Shown in pieces: positions 16,575 through 23,608 of a stretch of DNA of 64,000 nucleotides. Numbering within the stretch: the stretch's first letter is position 1; each line of letters starts with the position of its first letter. Below the pieces are notes generated by a model. That model was given only the letters and a program-made list of their open reading frames with translations, did not search any database and was not told the origin of the DNA. The DNA lies in assembly GCA_021740645.1 (NCBI GenBank), contig JAIOZL010000018.1:21103-85102 (forward strand), read 5' to 3'. Source of the stretch: Bacteroidales bacterium. GTDB lineage: Bacteria > Bacteroidota > Bacteroidia > Bacteroidales > JAADJA01. The position numbers and the translations under genes are program-made.

Positions 16575-16970
16575 GTGTGGTAACTTGTTTATAGTGACGT
16601 AAAATACGTCATTATACACCCAAATACAGGTGTATAATGACGGTTTTTCTATTTTTTATTTCTTTAATTGTTTTCGTCATTAGTAGGTTTCAAATATATA
16701 AAAATCCTGGCATTAAAACCCCAAATGAGCAATTGTTCCAGCAGGGGTTTTAGGCTTTGCGTCACTTGTACCAACTATGTTGTAAATTTAGTAAATTTCC
16801 GTTAGGATCATAATCATAATACAAAACTCCCTGGCTGGATCACATGCCAGTTGGGGGTTTAGTTGGTGGATTGCCTACCTTTGGAATGTGTAGATACTTG
16901 TATGAGGATATTTAATAATTAAGAGGTTAGGGATAGGGAATCTTCAAGCGGGACGCTTGAAGCGGAGGGG
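16575..16970 (-). repeat. ~390-bp dispersed repeat, copy 3, truncated at its upstream side by an IS end
   Basis: The shared repeat (about 16582-16970) is nearly identical to copies 1 and 2, with the -7 box at 16698-16691, the 22-codon ORF at 16680-16612 and the hairpin. It ends in TAAACAAG|TTACCACAC, and the GIY-YIG cassette starts there. The variable R'' arm found upstream in the other copies is missing; the repeat runs straight into a fragment of the IS1182-type end at 16971. An IS-mediated deletion probably removed the rest of this junction. Confidence 0.78.
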
Positions 16971-17071
16971 TGTAAAGGATGTTTCTATTCCTTTACAAGG
17001 TAAGAATTACAGGTGTTTTAAGTTTGTTTTTTCCACGAAGCTTTTAACCGATTTTTGCACAGTGTGACGGT
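16971..17071 (-). mobile_element. Solo end fragment of the IS1182-type element
   Basis: The sequence from TGTAAAGGATGTTTCTATTCC to CACAGTGTGACGG closely matches 3805-3906, the end of the deleted IS1182-type element. No transposase codons remain. It is joined directly to the truncated repeat copy 3, suggesting that a second insertion was lost by recombination or adjacent deletion, leaving this scar. Confidence 0.7.
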
Positions 17072-17093
17072 TTGCGGCTATGGTGCGTAGCCG

Positions 17094-17113
17094 CCTGCCT
17101 GCCGGCAGGCAGG
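17094..17113. repeat. 20-bp perfect GC-rich palindrome
   Basis: CCTGCCTGCCGGCAGGCAGG is a perfect 20-bp palindrome in otherwise AT-rich DNA, next to the IS scar and upstream of a damaged attC region. It may be part of a decayed attC (partner arms with TATCACATATCCGC at about 17176-17189 are only weakly complementary), a terminator stem or a separate palindromic element. Confidence 0.5.
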
Positions 17114-17238
17114 TTCACTACTCAAATTTATGTTGATGTTTAATTTACAAATCATTTGTCTTGATGACTAAACGCGGATATGTGATATTAGGTGCTGTTA
17201 CTGTGCGTTTTCTTCTATCTCTATGTTTTTCTATAAAA

Positions 17239-17673
17239 TCACTTCAACCCTTTCTTATACTTTATAACCTTTTTTAAGTCTTCAATCTGTTTTTGTTGGT
17301 CAATATCAATAATCAAAGGCATCAATTTTCCTACAGGTTTTGCTGCCGAAAAAGTTTCTTTTATTTTCTCGTCAATTTCTAATTCTAAAACACCATTGCT
17401 TGTTTTCTCAGTGAAATAGAAACCTGTTTTAATATAATTCTCCCAAACTGAAAGCCATAAAATTGTTTTTTTCTTATAAACAACTTTGCACAACCACGAT
17501 TTCCCATCTTTGTAAAACCTCCATTGAAGCTCTAATCTAAATTCATCTGTAAAGATTTGTATTAATTTTTGATAGATAGTAAAAAGTTCCTTGCCGAGAG
17601 CATTTTCTAGAACTTCATCTGTTGGTTCTTTTTCTTTATCTCGTAAAAGTATCGTTTCATTTTCAGATTTCAT
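17239..17673 (-). CDS. DUF3788-family protein
   Basis: The 144-aa protein begins LRDKEKEPTDEVLENALGKE and has ELQWRFYKDGKSWLCKVVYKKKTILWL (47-73) in short conserved blocks typical of DUF3788, a small cytosolic family of unknown role common in Bacteroidota and Firmicutes. No signal peptide or membrane segment. It forms its own cassette: the upstream core (about 17723-17713, GTAAGGTGC) is a poor GTTRRRY match, and the downstream one near 17185 (GCACCTAAT) is only partly complementary, so the cassette ends look decayed. Confidence 0.72.
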   Translation of the reverse strand: MKSENETILLRDKEKEPTDEVLENALGKELFTIYQKLIQIFTDEFRLELQWRFYKDGKSWLCKVVYKKKTILWLSVWENYIKTGFYFTEKTSNGVLELEIDEKIKETFSAAKPVGKLMPLIIDIDQQKQIEDLKKVIKYKKGLK

Positions 17674-17712
17674 TTATCTATTATTTTCGTTATTAATTGT
17701 CTGTCCCCTAAT

Positions 17713-17906
17713 GCACCTTACGGTTTGTGTAAGTGGAGTGCGGGATTGAAAGTGATGAACTTTCAAGCTCGCACCGAGCCAATTCGTTTATTCAATATTT
17801 CAAATTTTCGTCAATCGTCGCAGACGAATTGGCGGTGTTGCAACTGCGAACTACAGTTGGATTGCACACATAAACCCCGCATTACATTTAGATTTTGTTA
17901 CCGCAA
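17713..17906 (-). other. attC-like site after the Fic cassette
   Basis: The minus-strand site starts with R'' TTGCGGTAAC (17906-17897), exactly complementary to the core opening the Fic cassette at 19074. Outer arms around TGTAATGCGGGG and GTGGAGTGCGGG (plus strand) pair imperfectly. An inner stem CCAATTCGT/ACGAATTGG (about 17779-17837) is perfect. The site is about 190 bp, long for an attC, and its R' core is degenerate (GTAAGG instead of GTTRRR). Confidence 0.7.
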
Positions 17907-17912
17907 CGTGCT

Positions 17913-18995
17913 TTATTTTTTCAATATTTCAATTAGTTTTTTATTGATATATAATGTTTCTCTGCCTACTTTTTGAGATTCTAAAATGCCAATCTTTTCC
18001 AGTTCTTTTAAATAGCGTGATGCTGCTTTCCTCTCTACTTTCAATTGATTAACCACAAACTCAATCTTTGAATAAGGTTGTTCAAAAAGCAATTCCACTA
18101 ATTCTTTTTTATAAATTTTCGGTGCATCAATCTGAACTTTCTCGATTGTTTTGTCGAGTAGGTTTCTAATTTTATTAATTTTTTCAATCGTTTGAATTGA
18201 AGTCGTTTCTAAAGCTTTTAACATGAACAAAATCCATTCTTCCCATTCACCAATTTCGTTTGTTTGATTTAACAGACTGTAATAATCAGGTTTATTTTCA
18301 ATAATATATGAACTAAGATATAAAATTGGAATATCAATCAAATCATTTAAAATCAGATACAAAATATTTAAAATCCTTCCAGTTCTACCATTTCCATCAT
18401 AAAATGGGTGGATGCTTTCAAATTGGTGATGAAGTACGGCAAGATTAATTAAGGGCGAAATTTCATTTTGGTCTTGATTAAAATACTCGATAAAATTCGA
18501 TAATAAATCCAATATTTCTTTTTTATCTTGAGGTGGAGTGTAGACGACTTCTCCTGTCGTATCGTTTTTCAAAACAGTACCTGGCATACTTCTTATTCCT
18601 GCATTGTTTCCAATTAACTCATGTTGAATTTCTATGATGTCATTTACCCGTAAAAATCCTTGTTTTTTAATTAAGTCAAATCCACGAAAAATTGCTTTTC
18701 GATAATTTACAACCTCTTTTGTTTCAGGTGAAATATTTGATTTGTTAATGGTGAGTGCTTTATAAAGTTCGTCCTGAGTTGTAATAATGTTTTCAATTTC
18801 AGAACTTCCTTTTGCCTCTTGCAATACAATTGCATTTACCAACATTGATTGGTTTGGAATTGTATTTGCAATTCCTTTCAATTCAGCTAAAGCAGCAGTT
18901 GCTTTATTGGTTTCTCTTAAAATTTCAAGAGTTTCAACTTTCTCCCTTTGAGGTGGAAGTTTATCTAAAATCCGATATGGTGCATCTTGTCCCAT
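17913..18995 (-). CDS. Fic-domain protein (AMPylation-type), with N-terminal inhibitory motif and C-terminal winged helix
   Basis: The 360-aa protein carries the complete Fic motif HPFYDGNGRTGR at 196-207, so the catalytic His and the ATP-anion-binding residues are intact. The inhibitory motif SSEIEN at 64-69 (S-x-x-x-E-N) places it in class II, with the autoinhibitory helix N-terminal to the core. A C-terminal winged-helix DNA-binding-like region (about 280-360, KKELVELLFEQPYSKIEFVV) is common in this group. It likely transfers AMP from ATP to a protein, perhaps itself or a gyrase-type target; the target is not inferable. It is alone in its cassette, the one closest to the array boundary. 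Confidence 0.88.
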   Translation of the reverse strand: MGQDAPYRILDKLPPQREKVETLEILRETNKATAALAELKGIANTIPNQSMLVNAIVLQEAKGSSEIENIITTQDELYKALTINKSNISPETKEVVNYRKAIFRGFDLIKKQGFLRVNDIIEIQHELIGNNAGIRSMPGTVLKNDTTGEVVYTPPQDKKEILDLLSNFIEYFNQDQNEISPLINLAVLHHQFESIHPFYDGNGRTGRILNILYLILNDLIDIPILYLSSYIIENKPDYYSLLNQTNEIGEWEEWILFMLKALETTSIQTIEKINKIRNLLDKTIEKVQIDAPKIYKKELVELLFEQPYSKIEFVVNQLKVERKAASRYLKELEKIGILESQKVGRETLYINKKLIEILKK

Positions 18996-19064
18996 GTTTC
19001 TCTAATTTGTACCAAAAATACAAAAATTAGTACATATTTCGTTGATGTGCGACTTTTTTAGCAT

Positions 19065-19140
19065 TTGCGGTAACTAGTTTATATGTGTACAAAAAGTTGG
19101 ATTATACAACCATATAGGCTGGATAATCCAACTTTTCCTT
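19065..19140 (-). other. Array boundary: attI-like end with hairpin
   Basis: On the minus strand a 15-bp perfect stem (19137-19123 with 19105-19091) is followed by TTTTTGTACACATATAAACTAG|TTACCGCAA. This has the same order, spacing and crossover context as the three repeats (hairpin, then CTATAAACAAG|TT). Chromosomal housekeeping genes begin just to the right. It is therefore the likely primary insertion site of the array, diverged from the internal copies. No integrase gene lies beside it. Confidence 0.55.
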
Positions 19141-19366
19141 GTTTTTCCAATTCACTATTTATTAACCTTCAAAAGGACTTTTTATATTTTGTATGTTTTT
19201 TATCGTTACCTGTGTGTATATTTCCAACTGGCTCAAATATTCAGGCAAAAGACTTTAAGCGCAGTGCCACTGCTACCTGCATTGACAGGCACATTTCGAT
19301 AATCCTCAACGTAACCAGAATTTCAATTATGAGTCTACCTCATTTAATATGCTTATAAAGTATCCC
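19141..19366. other. Non-coding leader between the array boundary and the aminopeptidase gene
   Basis: About 225 bp without a convincing gene. In an integron this position would hold the cassette promoter and part of attI. The minus strand has AT-rich stretches but no clear TAnnTTTG box that I would commit to. Confidence 0.35.
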
Positions 19367-20761
19367 CTAGAGCGGGTTCGCCATGGTATCCTCTATTTCT
19401 TTCACTGTTTTAGGAATTGGTTTACCTAAAACACGGTAGCCGGTATCGGTCACCAGGATATCATCTTCAATACGGATTCCGCCAAAACCAATATACGACT
19501 CTGCTTTTTCGAAATTGATAAAGTCAGTGAATTTTTTCTCAGCCTTCCATTTTTTAATCAGTGCGGGTATGAAATAGATGCCCGGTTCAATGGTAAACAC
19601 ATAACCTGGCTGGTGTTTTTTGCCCAACCTTAGGAAAGCCGTCCCGAATTGTGTACTTCGTTTAATTTCTTCATTGTAACCCACATTGTTTTCGCCCAGC
19701 CCTTCCATGTCATGCACATCCAGACCCATCATATGGCCCAGCCCATGAGGGAAAAACATGGCATGCGCACCTTCTTTTACGGCATCATCAATATTTCCTT
19801 TCATCAGCCCCAGATCCTTTAATCCTGAAGCAATAATGTGTGCAGCCATCAGGTGAAGTTCTCTGTTGGAAATGCCCGGCCTGGTTGCTTCAATCGTTTT
19901 TAAATTAGCAGCCAGGACTATCTCATAAATATCTTTTTGCCTTTGATTAAATTTCCCACCTACCGGCACTGTCCGTGTGATGTCACTGGAATAATGCATG
20001 GTGGTTTCGGCTCCGGCATCGGTCACCATCATCCTGCCTGCTTCGAGTACGTTTCCATGATAGTGGTTATGGAGGGTTTCGCCGTTAACACTCAAGATAA
20101 TGGGAAATGAAACCGGGCCTCCTTTGGCCAGTGAAATGCCTTCGATAGTACCTGCTATTTCGCGCTCAATACGTCCCGGCATGGCCATCCGCATCGAGGT
20201 GGTATGCATCTCGTAAGCAATATCCACAGCCTTCTCAATTTCAGCTATTTCAAACTGATCTTTTACAGAACGTAGTTTGATGATGCCCTTTACCAGTTCC
20301 ATTGATGCCAGGCCTGCTATTTCCGCAAAAGGAATTCCCAGGAGTTGTTCCATTTGCATATAGGTTTCACCACGGTATGGGGTAACAAAATGTATTTTCC
20401 TCCCTTTTGATTTAGCGGCTTTAACAAAATCAAGCAAATCTTTTAAAGGGGCTGTGTTGCTAACGCCAACTTCTGCGGCACGGTCTTTCATCATAGGTTG
20501 TGGCCCCATCCATATAATGTCATCTATGTCGACATCATTACCAAAAATGTAATCCTTGTTTTCATCAATATCCAATACCCCGGCCAGGTCGGGGTGGTCC
20601 ATACCGAAGAAATATAAAAAGCTGCTATCCTGCCTGAAATGGTAAGTGTTGGCAGGATAATTAAAGGAAGCTTCTGTATTGCCTAATATAAGGATGATGC
20701 CATTTTTTACTTCCCCTCTCAAACGGTTTCTTCTATCGGTATAAACTTTTGCGTCGAACAT
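19367..20761 (-). CDS. pepP: Xaa-Pro aminopeptidase (aminopeptidase P, M24B)
   Basis: The 464-aa cytosolic metallopeptidase has an N-terminal AMP_N domain (about 1-150) and a pita-bread catalytic domain. The five metal ligands are visible: Asp248 and Asp260 (VTDAGAE, SSDITRT), His343 (GLGHMMG), Glu392 (TIEPGIY) and Glu432 (RIEDDIL). Length and layout fit bacterial aminopeptidase P, which removes an N-terminal residue preceding proline. Its stop lies right beside the cassette array. It is transcribed divergently from the MEMO-family gene. Highly probable housekeeping gene. Confidence 0.95.
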   Translation of the reverse strand: MFDAKVYTDRRNRLRGEVKNGIILILGNTEASFNYPANTYHFRQDSSFLYFFGMDHPDLAGVLDIDENKDYIFGNDVDIDDIIWMGPQPMMKDRAAEVGVSNTAPLKDLLDFVKAAKSKGRKIHFVTPYRGETYMQMEQLLGIPFAEIAGLASMELVKGIIKLRSVKDQFEIAEIEKAVDIAYEMHTTSMRMAMPGRIEREIAGTIEGISLAKGGPVSFPIILSVNGETLHNHYHGNVLEAGRMMVTDAGAETTMHYSSDITRTVPVGGKFNQRQKDIYEIVLAANLKTIEATRPGISNRELHLMAAHIIASGLKDLGLMKGNIDDAVKEGAHAMFFPHGLGHMMGLDVHDMEGLGENNVGYNEEIKRSTQFGTAFLRLGKKHQPGYVFTIEPGIYFIPALIKKWKAEKKFTDFINFEKAESYIGFGGIRIEDDILVTDTGYRVLGKPIPKTVKEIEDTMANPL

Positions 20762-20908
20762 ATTTTTTGTTTTAAATTTTTAAATCTGAAATGAATGGCT
20801 AAATTATTAAATATCTGTATAATTTTTAAGTTTTGTTTTAAAAGAACAAAAGTTAAGAGGTAAATGGCTGCTAATGCAATTTTTTGTAAATTTGATCAAA
20901 AGCTCAAG

Positions 20909-21742
20909 ATGAAAACCAGGATACCAGCAGTAGCCGGAAAATTTTATCCGGGTACAAAAAGCGAGCTGATCGCTCAAATTGAACAAATCCTTCAAAAGGA
21001 GAAACCCGCCATCCAAACCCAACTGGCAAAAAAGAATATATTTGGAGGCATCGTACCACACGCCGGTTATATGTATTCGGGCTACCAGGCGGTTCATTTT
21101 TTTGAGATCATCCGGCAATCAGAAACTCCCTTTGAAACCTTCGTGATCATTAATCCCAACCATAGTGGTTTTGGCGCTGAAATTGCACTCGACGATAACG
21201 ATTACTGGGAAACCCCGCTGGGGAAGGCAGAGGTGGATTCTGACCTGGGTTACCAGCTTGGGTTTCCGCGTTCTGCTGATGCCCACAAATATGAACACTC
21301 AGGAGAGGTAATGCTGCCCCTATTGCAATATTTTATTCCTACACCGTTTGCTATATTACCCATCACCCTTACCAATCAAAATGTAACCAATTCCCGGATC
21401 ATTGCCAACCGGATAAAGGAAGCCGCTGACACCTTAAAAAGAAGAATATGTGTGATTGCCTCTTCTGACTTTACCCATTTTGAAACAGCCGGCAAAGGCC
21501 GGATGCTGGACGAATTTGTGGTAAAGGAAATTTTAGGTTTAAACACAGCAGGAGTGGAGCAGGAAGTAAAAACAAAAAATATTTCTGTTTGTGGTTTTGG
21601 CCCTATTATGGCCCTGATGGAATATGCCAAACAATGCACAAAAGAACCGCAAGTGACTTTACTTAAACGGGGTCACTCCGGTGAGGTGATCCCATCCCAC
21701 GAAGTGGTGGATTATATTAGTATGCTGTTTTATTCGGGGTGA
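20909..21742 (+). CDS. MEMO1-family protein (AmmeMemoRadiSam system protein B)
   Basis: I chose the ATG at 20909 because the family start RIPAVAGKFYPG follows directly; a longer frame from 20864 adds 15 residues not typical of the family. The 277-aa product has the MEMO core: GIVPHAGYMYSG, INPNHSGFG, HKYEHSGEVMLPLLQY, ASSDFTHFE, CGFGPI. The conserved His, Asp and Cys residues of the metal-binding pocket of this LigB-like fold are present. In many anaerobes it is encoded with an AMMECR1 protein and a radical SAM protein; these partners are not in the window. Its biochemical role is not established. Confidence 0.92.
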   Translation: MKTRIPAVAGKFYPGTKSELIAQIEQILQKEKPAIQTQLAKKNIFGGIVPHAGYMYSGYQAVHFFEIIRQSETPFETFVIINPNHSGFGAEIALDDNDYWETPLGKAEVDSDLGYQLGFPRSADAHKYEHSGEVMLPLLQYFIPTPFAILPITLTNQNVTNSRIIANRIKEAADTLKRRICVIASSDFTHFETAGKGRMLDEFVVKEILGLNTAGVEQEVKTKNISVCGFGPIMALMEYAKQCTKEPQVTLLKRGHSGEVIPSHEVVDYISMLFYSG

Positions 21743-21776
21743 TATTTATATTTTACTGTAGAACTAATCTATAGCT

Positions 21777-21848
21777 ATGTGGGAAGAAAAACTAAAAATT
21801 TATGACGAGCTTGTTGCAAGATATTTGAACGAATTTATAACTGGGTGA
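21777..21848 (+). pseudogene. Short remnant of a conserved small protein
   Basis: A 23-codon frame, MWEEKLKIYDELVARYLNEF and three more residues, sits just after the MEMO gene. The first 15 residues look like the N-terminus of a known family of ~110-aa hypothetical proteins beginning MW-E-K-x-x-YDxLVAK. The remainder is missing, so this is probably a truncated relic. The family recall is from memory and uncertain. Confidence 0.3.
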
Positions 21849-21984
21849 ATAACCTGCCCGGAATAGTAAACAACTTCCTGCTATATTGTATTCGCACATA
21901 ATTCAACAAGTTTGAAATGCTTTTCAATGCATGCTGTGATTCATTAGAGTTTTAACTTTTATACGAAAGTACCAGGCTTTCGGA

Positions 21985-22962
21985 TTATCTAAGCACTAAT
22001 TCAACCCTCCTGTTCCATTTTCTCCCAGCTTCAGTATCGTTTGAAGAAACAGGGCAAAGGGGGCCCACTCCATGCCCTGAAAGACGTTTTGACTGGATGC
22101 CATATTTTTCAACGAGTTCTTTTACCACAGCATCTGCGCGCTTTTCCGATAGGGTAAGGTTATAGTCGGTTAGCCCTTTTGAATCGGTATGTCCAACCAC
22201 ATAAACCTCCATCTCCGGATTATTTTTAAGCAGTAATGAAACTTCCTCCAGAGTGGCACCTGATTCGGGTTTTATATCTGATTTATCAAAATCGAAATAA
22301 ATCCCGTAAAGGGCAATTTTGCCATCGGCTTTTATCCCTTTCAGCATTTGATCCGCATTAACTTGTATCAGGTCGTCTTCCATAATGGTTTCTTCAATGA
22401 TGTCGACCAGGAAAACTTTTTCATTGGTAGCATATTGACTTCCCCCGATTACGATGTATACATTGCTGCCCGGCTTTTGCAGTTGGGCTGCGATATAACA
22501 AGCTCCGGCAGATGTTGACGACCCCACCAGAATTTTTATACCGCTGTTTGTCGGAGCAGGATTCTTTGCATAAAATGTTTTCAAAAATCCCCGGCCACCC
22601 ACTTCTTTTGATACTCCACTCTCAGGATGAATTCCATCGGCAAGGATGGTAAAGCCACCTTTTTTCAAGGCAGACAGATAATTACGGTAAACTTCAGTTA
22701 GGGTTGTTTGTCCCATGACGGTATAATATATCCGTGTAAATTTCCCTTCTGTTTCTATCCAATCCTCAATGTGGTTGTAGCCGGTTTGGGGACCCGTAGC
22801 TACCGAGTATGGTTTATAGTCCTGTACTTCATAATAATCGATTACAGAGCCCGGGTAACGGGTAATGAGAGAATGGTCTTTACTGCCTTTAATATCCTGT
22901 GCACTTAGCATAGAGGTAATGTACACAAGAGGAATGATCAGAATTAGTTTTAAATTTTTCAT
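21985..22962 (-). CDS. OmpA-family outer-membrane/periplasmic protein
   Basis: The 325-aa protein has a signal peptide (cleavage after MLSAQ) and an N-terminal DUF4892-like region (about 25-205). Its C-terminal OmpA peptidoglycan-binding domain (about 215-325) has IYFDFDKSDIKPES, VVGHTDSKGLTDYN and LSEKRADAVVKEL, ending NRRVELVLR. The conserved Asp in HTDSKG and Arg in NRRVE that bind diaminopimelate are present. It likely anchors to the cell wall; the N-terminal function is unknown. Only a short gap separates it from the lipoprotein gene, with a strong hairpin between them. Confidence 0.9.
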   Translation of the reverse strand: MKNLKLILIIPLVYITSMLSAQDIKGSKDHSLITRYPGSVIDYYEVQDYKPYSVATGPQTGYNHIEDWIETEGKFTRIYYTVMGQTTLTEVYRNYLSALKKGGFTILADGIHPESGVSKEVGGRGFLKTFYAKNPAPTNSGIKILVGSSTSAGACYIAAQLQKPGSNVYIVIGGSQYATNEKVFLVDIIEETIMEDDLIQVNADQMLKGIKADGKIALYGIYFDFDKSDIKPESGATLEEVSLLLKNNPEMEVYVVGHTDSKGLTDYNLTLSEKRADAVVKELVEKYGIQSKRLSGHGVGPLCPVSSNDTEAGRKWNRRVELVLR

Positions 22963-22978
22963 GTTTCAAAATTATATA

Positions 22979-23008
22979 TGTCCGCCGAAGCTCAAGCTTC
23001 GGCGGACA
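22979..23008. terminator. Strong GC hairpin between lipoprotein and OmpA genes
   Basis: TGTCCGCCGAAGCT and its complement form a 14-bp perfect stem with a 2-base loop. It lies 5 bp past the stop of the minus-strand lipoprotein gene and is followed on that strand by a weak AT tract (ATATATAATTTT). It may be a terminator or one copy of a genome-wide palindromic repeat. Confidence 0.55.
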
Positions 23009-23013
23009 CGTTC

Positions 23014-23565
23014 CTATTGTGCTTTGATGTTCACCCCGCTAAACGAACCCGTGATGGTCACCTCATTGGGGGGCGTATTGTTATCCTGGTAAGTTCCCGA
23101 AAATGTACCATCGATAAACCAATCTTCGATAGAAGATACACTTTGATATAAAGAGGCTTTAGTGATGGTTAGGGTGCCTGAAACTGCAAGGTAACCAGTG
23201 GTTTGAGATGGTGGTGTAAATGCACTCATCCCTTCTTTTATATTATAGGTCCCGGTGGCCATTGAATTTACATCGGCGATTAATCCATATTGCCAGGTTA
23301 TAGGCAGGCTGGAAGCAAGTATAGATAATATAGGCACAGATGATTGATGCGCACCATTTACTGCATAATTACTTGCCACATTCTCTGGCAGGGTGAAGCT
23401 AAATGTGTGGCTCTCTGCACCCGATACAGTCATATTAAATACGGCATCAGGAAGGCTTGTGTTGTTATTATTGTTGGGGTCTGGGTTGTCATCCTCTTTT
23501 TTACAGCCACTTACAAAAATTCCTGTGATTGCTAAGAGTAACAGAATCATTGTTGATTTTTTCAT
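23014..23565 (-). CDS. Hypothetical lipoprotein
   Basis: The 183-aa protein has a lipoprotein signal MKKSTMILLLLAITGIFVSG with Cys21, then an Asp/Asn-rich linker (KKEDDNPDPNNNNN) typical of surface-exposed Bacteroidota lipoproteins. The remaining ~145 residues form beta-rich sequence ending GTYQDNNTPPNEVTITGSFS. No specific family is recognised. It follows the T9SS gene and precedes the OmpA gene, all on the minus strand. Confidence 0.75.
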   Translation of the reverse strand: MKKSTMILLLLAITGIFVSGCKKEDDNPDPNNNNNTSLPDAVFNMTVSGAESHTFSFTLPENVASNYAVNGAHQSSVPILSILASSLPITWQYGLIADVNSMATGTYNIKEGMSAFTPPSQTTGYLAVSGTLTITKASLYQSVSSIEDWFIDGTFSGTYQDNNTPPNEVTITGSFSGVNIKAQ

Positions 23566-23608
23566 TGTTTCTTTTTTTAGTGATTATTTTAAAAATTTGA
23601 TTTTATGC

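Larger units (their letters stand above)
1..19139 (-). mobile_element. Integron-like gene-cassette array without a visible integrase
   Basis: All genes in this span are on the minus strand and are separated by attC-like palindromes. Reading right to left, the cassettes are: Fic (19074 to 17897); DUF3788 (about 17723 to 17180); a destroyed junction; GIY-YIG/66 aa/DUF3644 (16584 to 14928); decarboxylase-like (14810 to 13118); six-gene cassette (13001 to 6645); secreted protein (6232 to 5516); ATPase/DUF4143 (5396 to 4087); a scarred beta-lactamase-family cassette (3950 to 1671); and the PARIS-like pair (1260 to beyond the left edge). Six of them have a first core (G|TT...) that is the exact 9-10 base reverse complement of their own far R'' core, as expected for circles inserted by an integron integrase. 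Genes usually start 20-110 bp after the core. No intI-like gene is seen beside either visible edge, so this is a CALIN-type array as far as the window shows. The core matches are read directly; integron identity is inferred. Confidence 0.82.
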
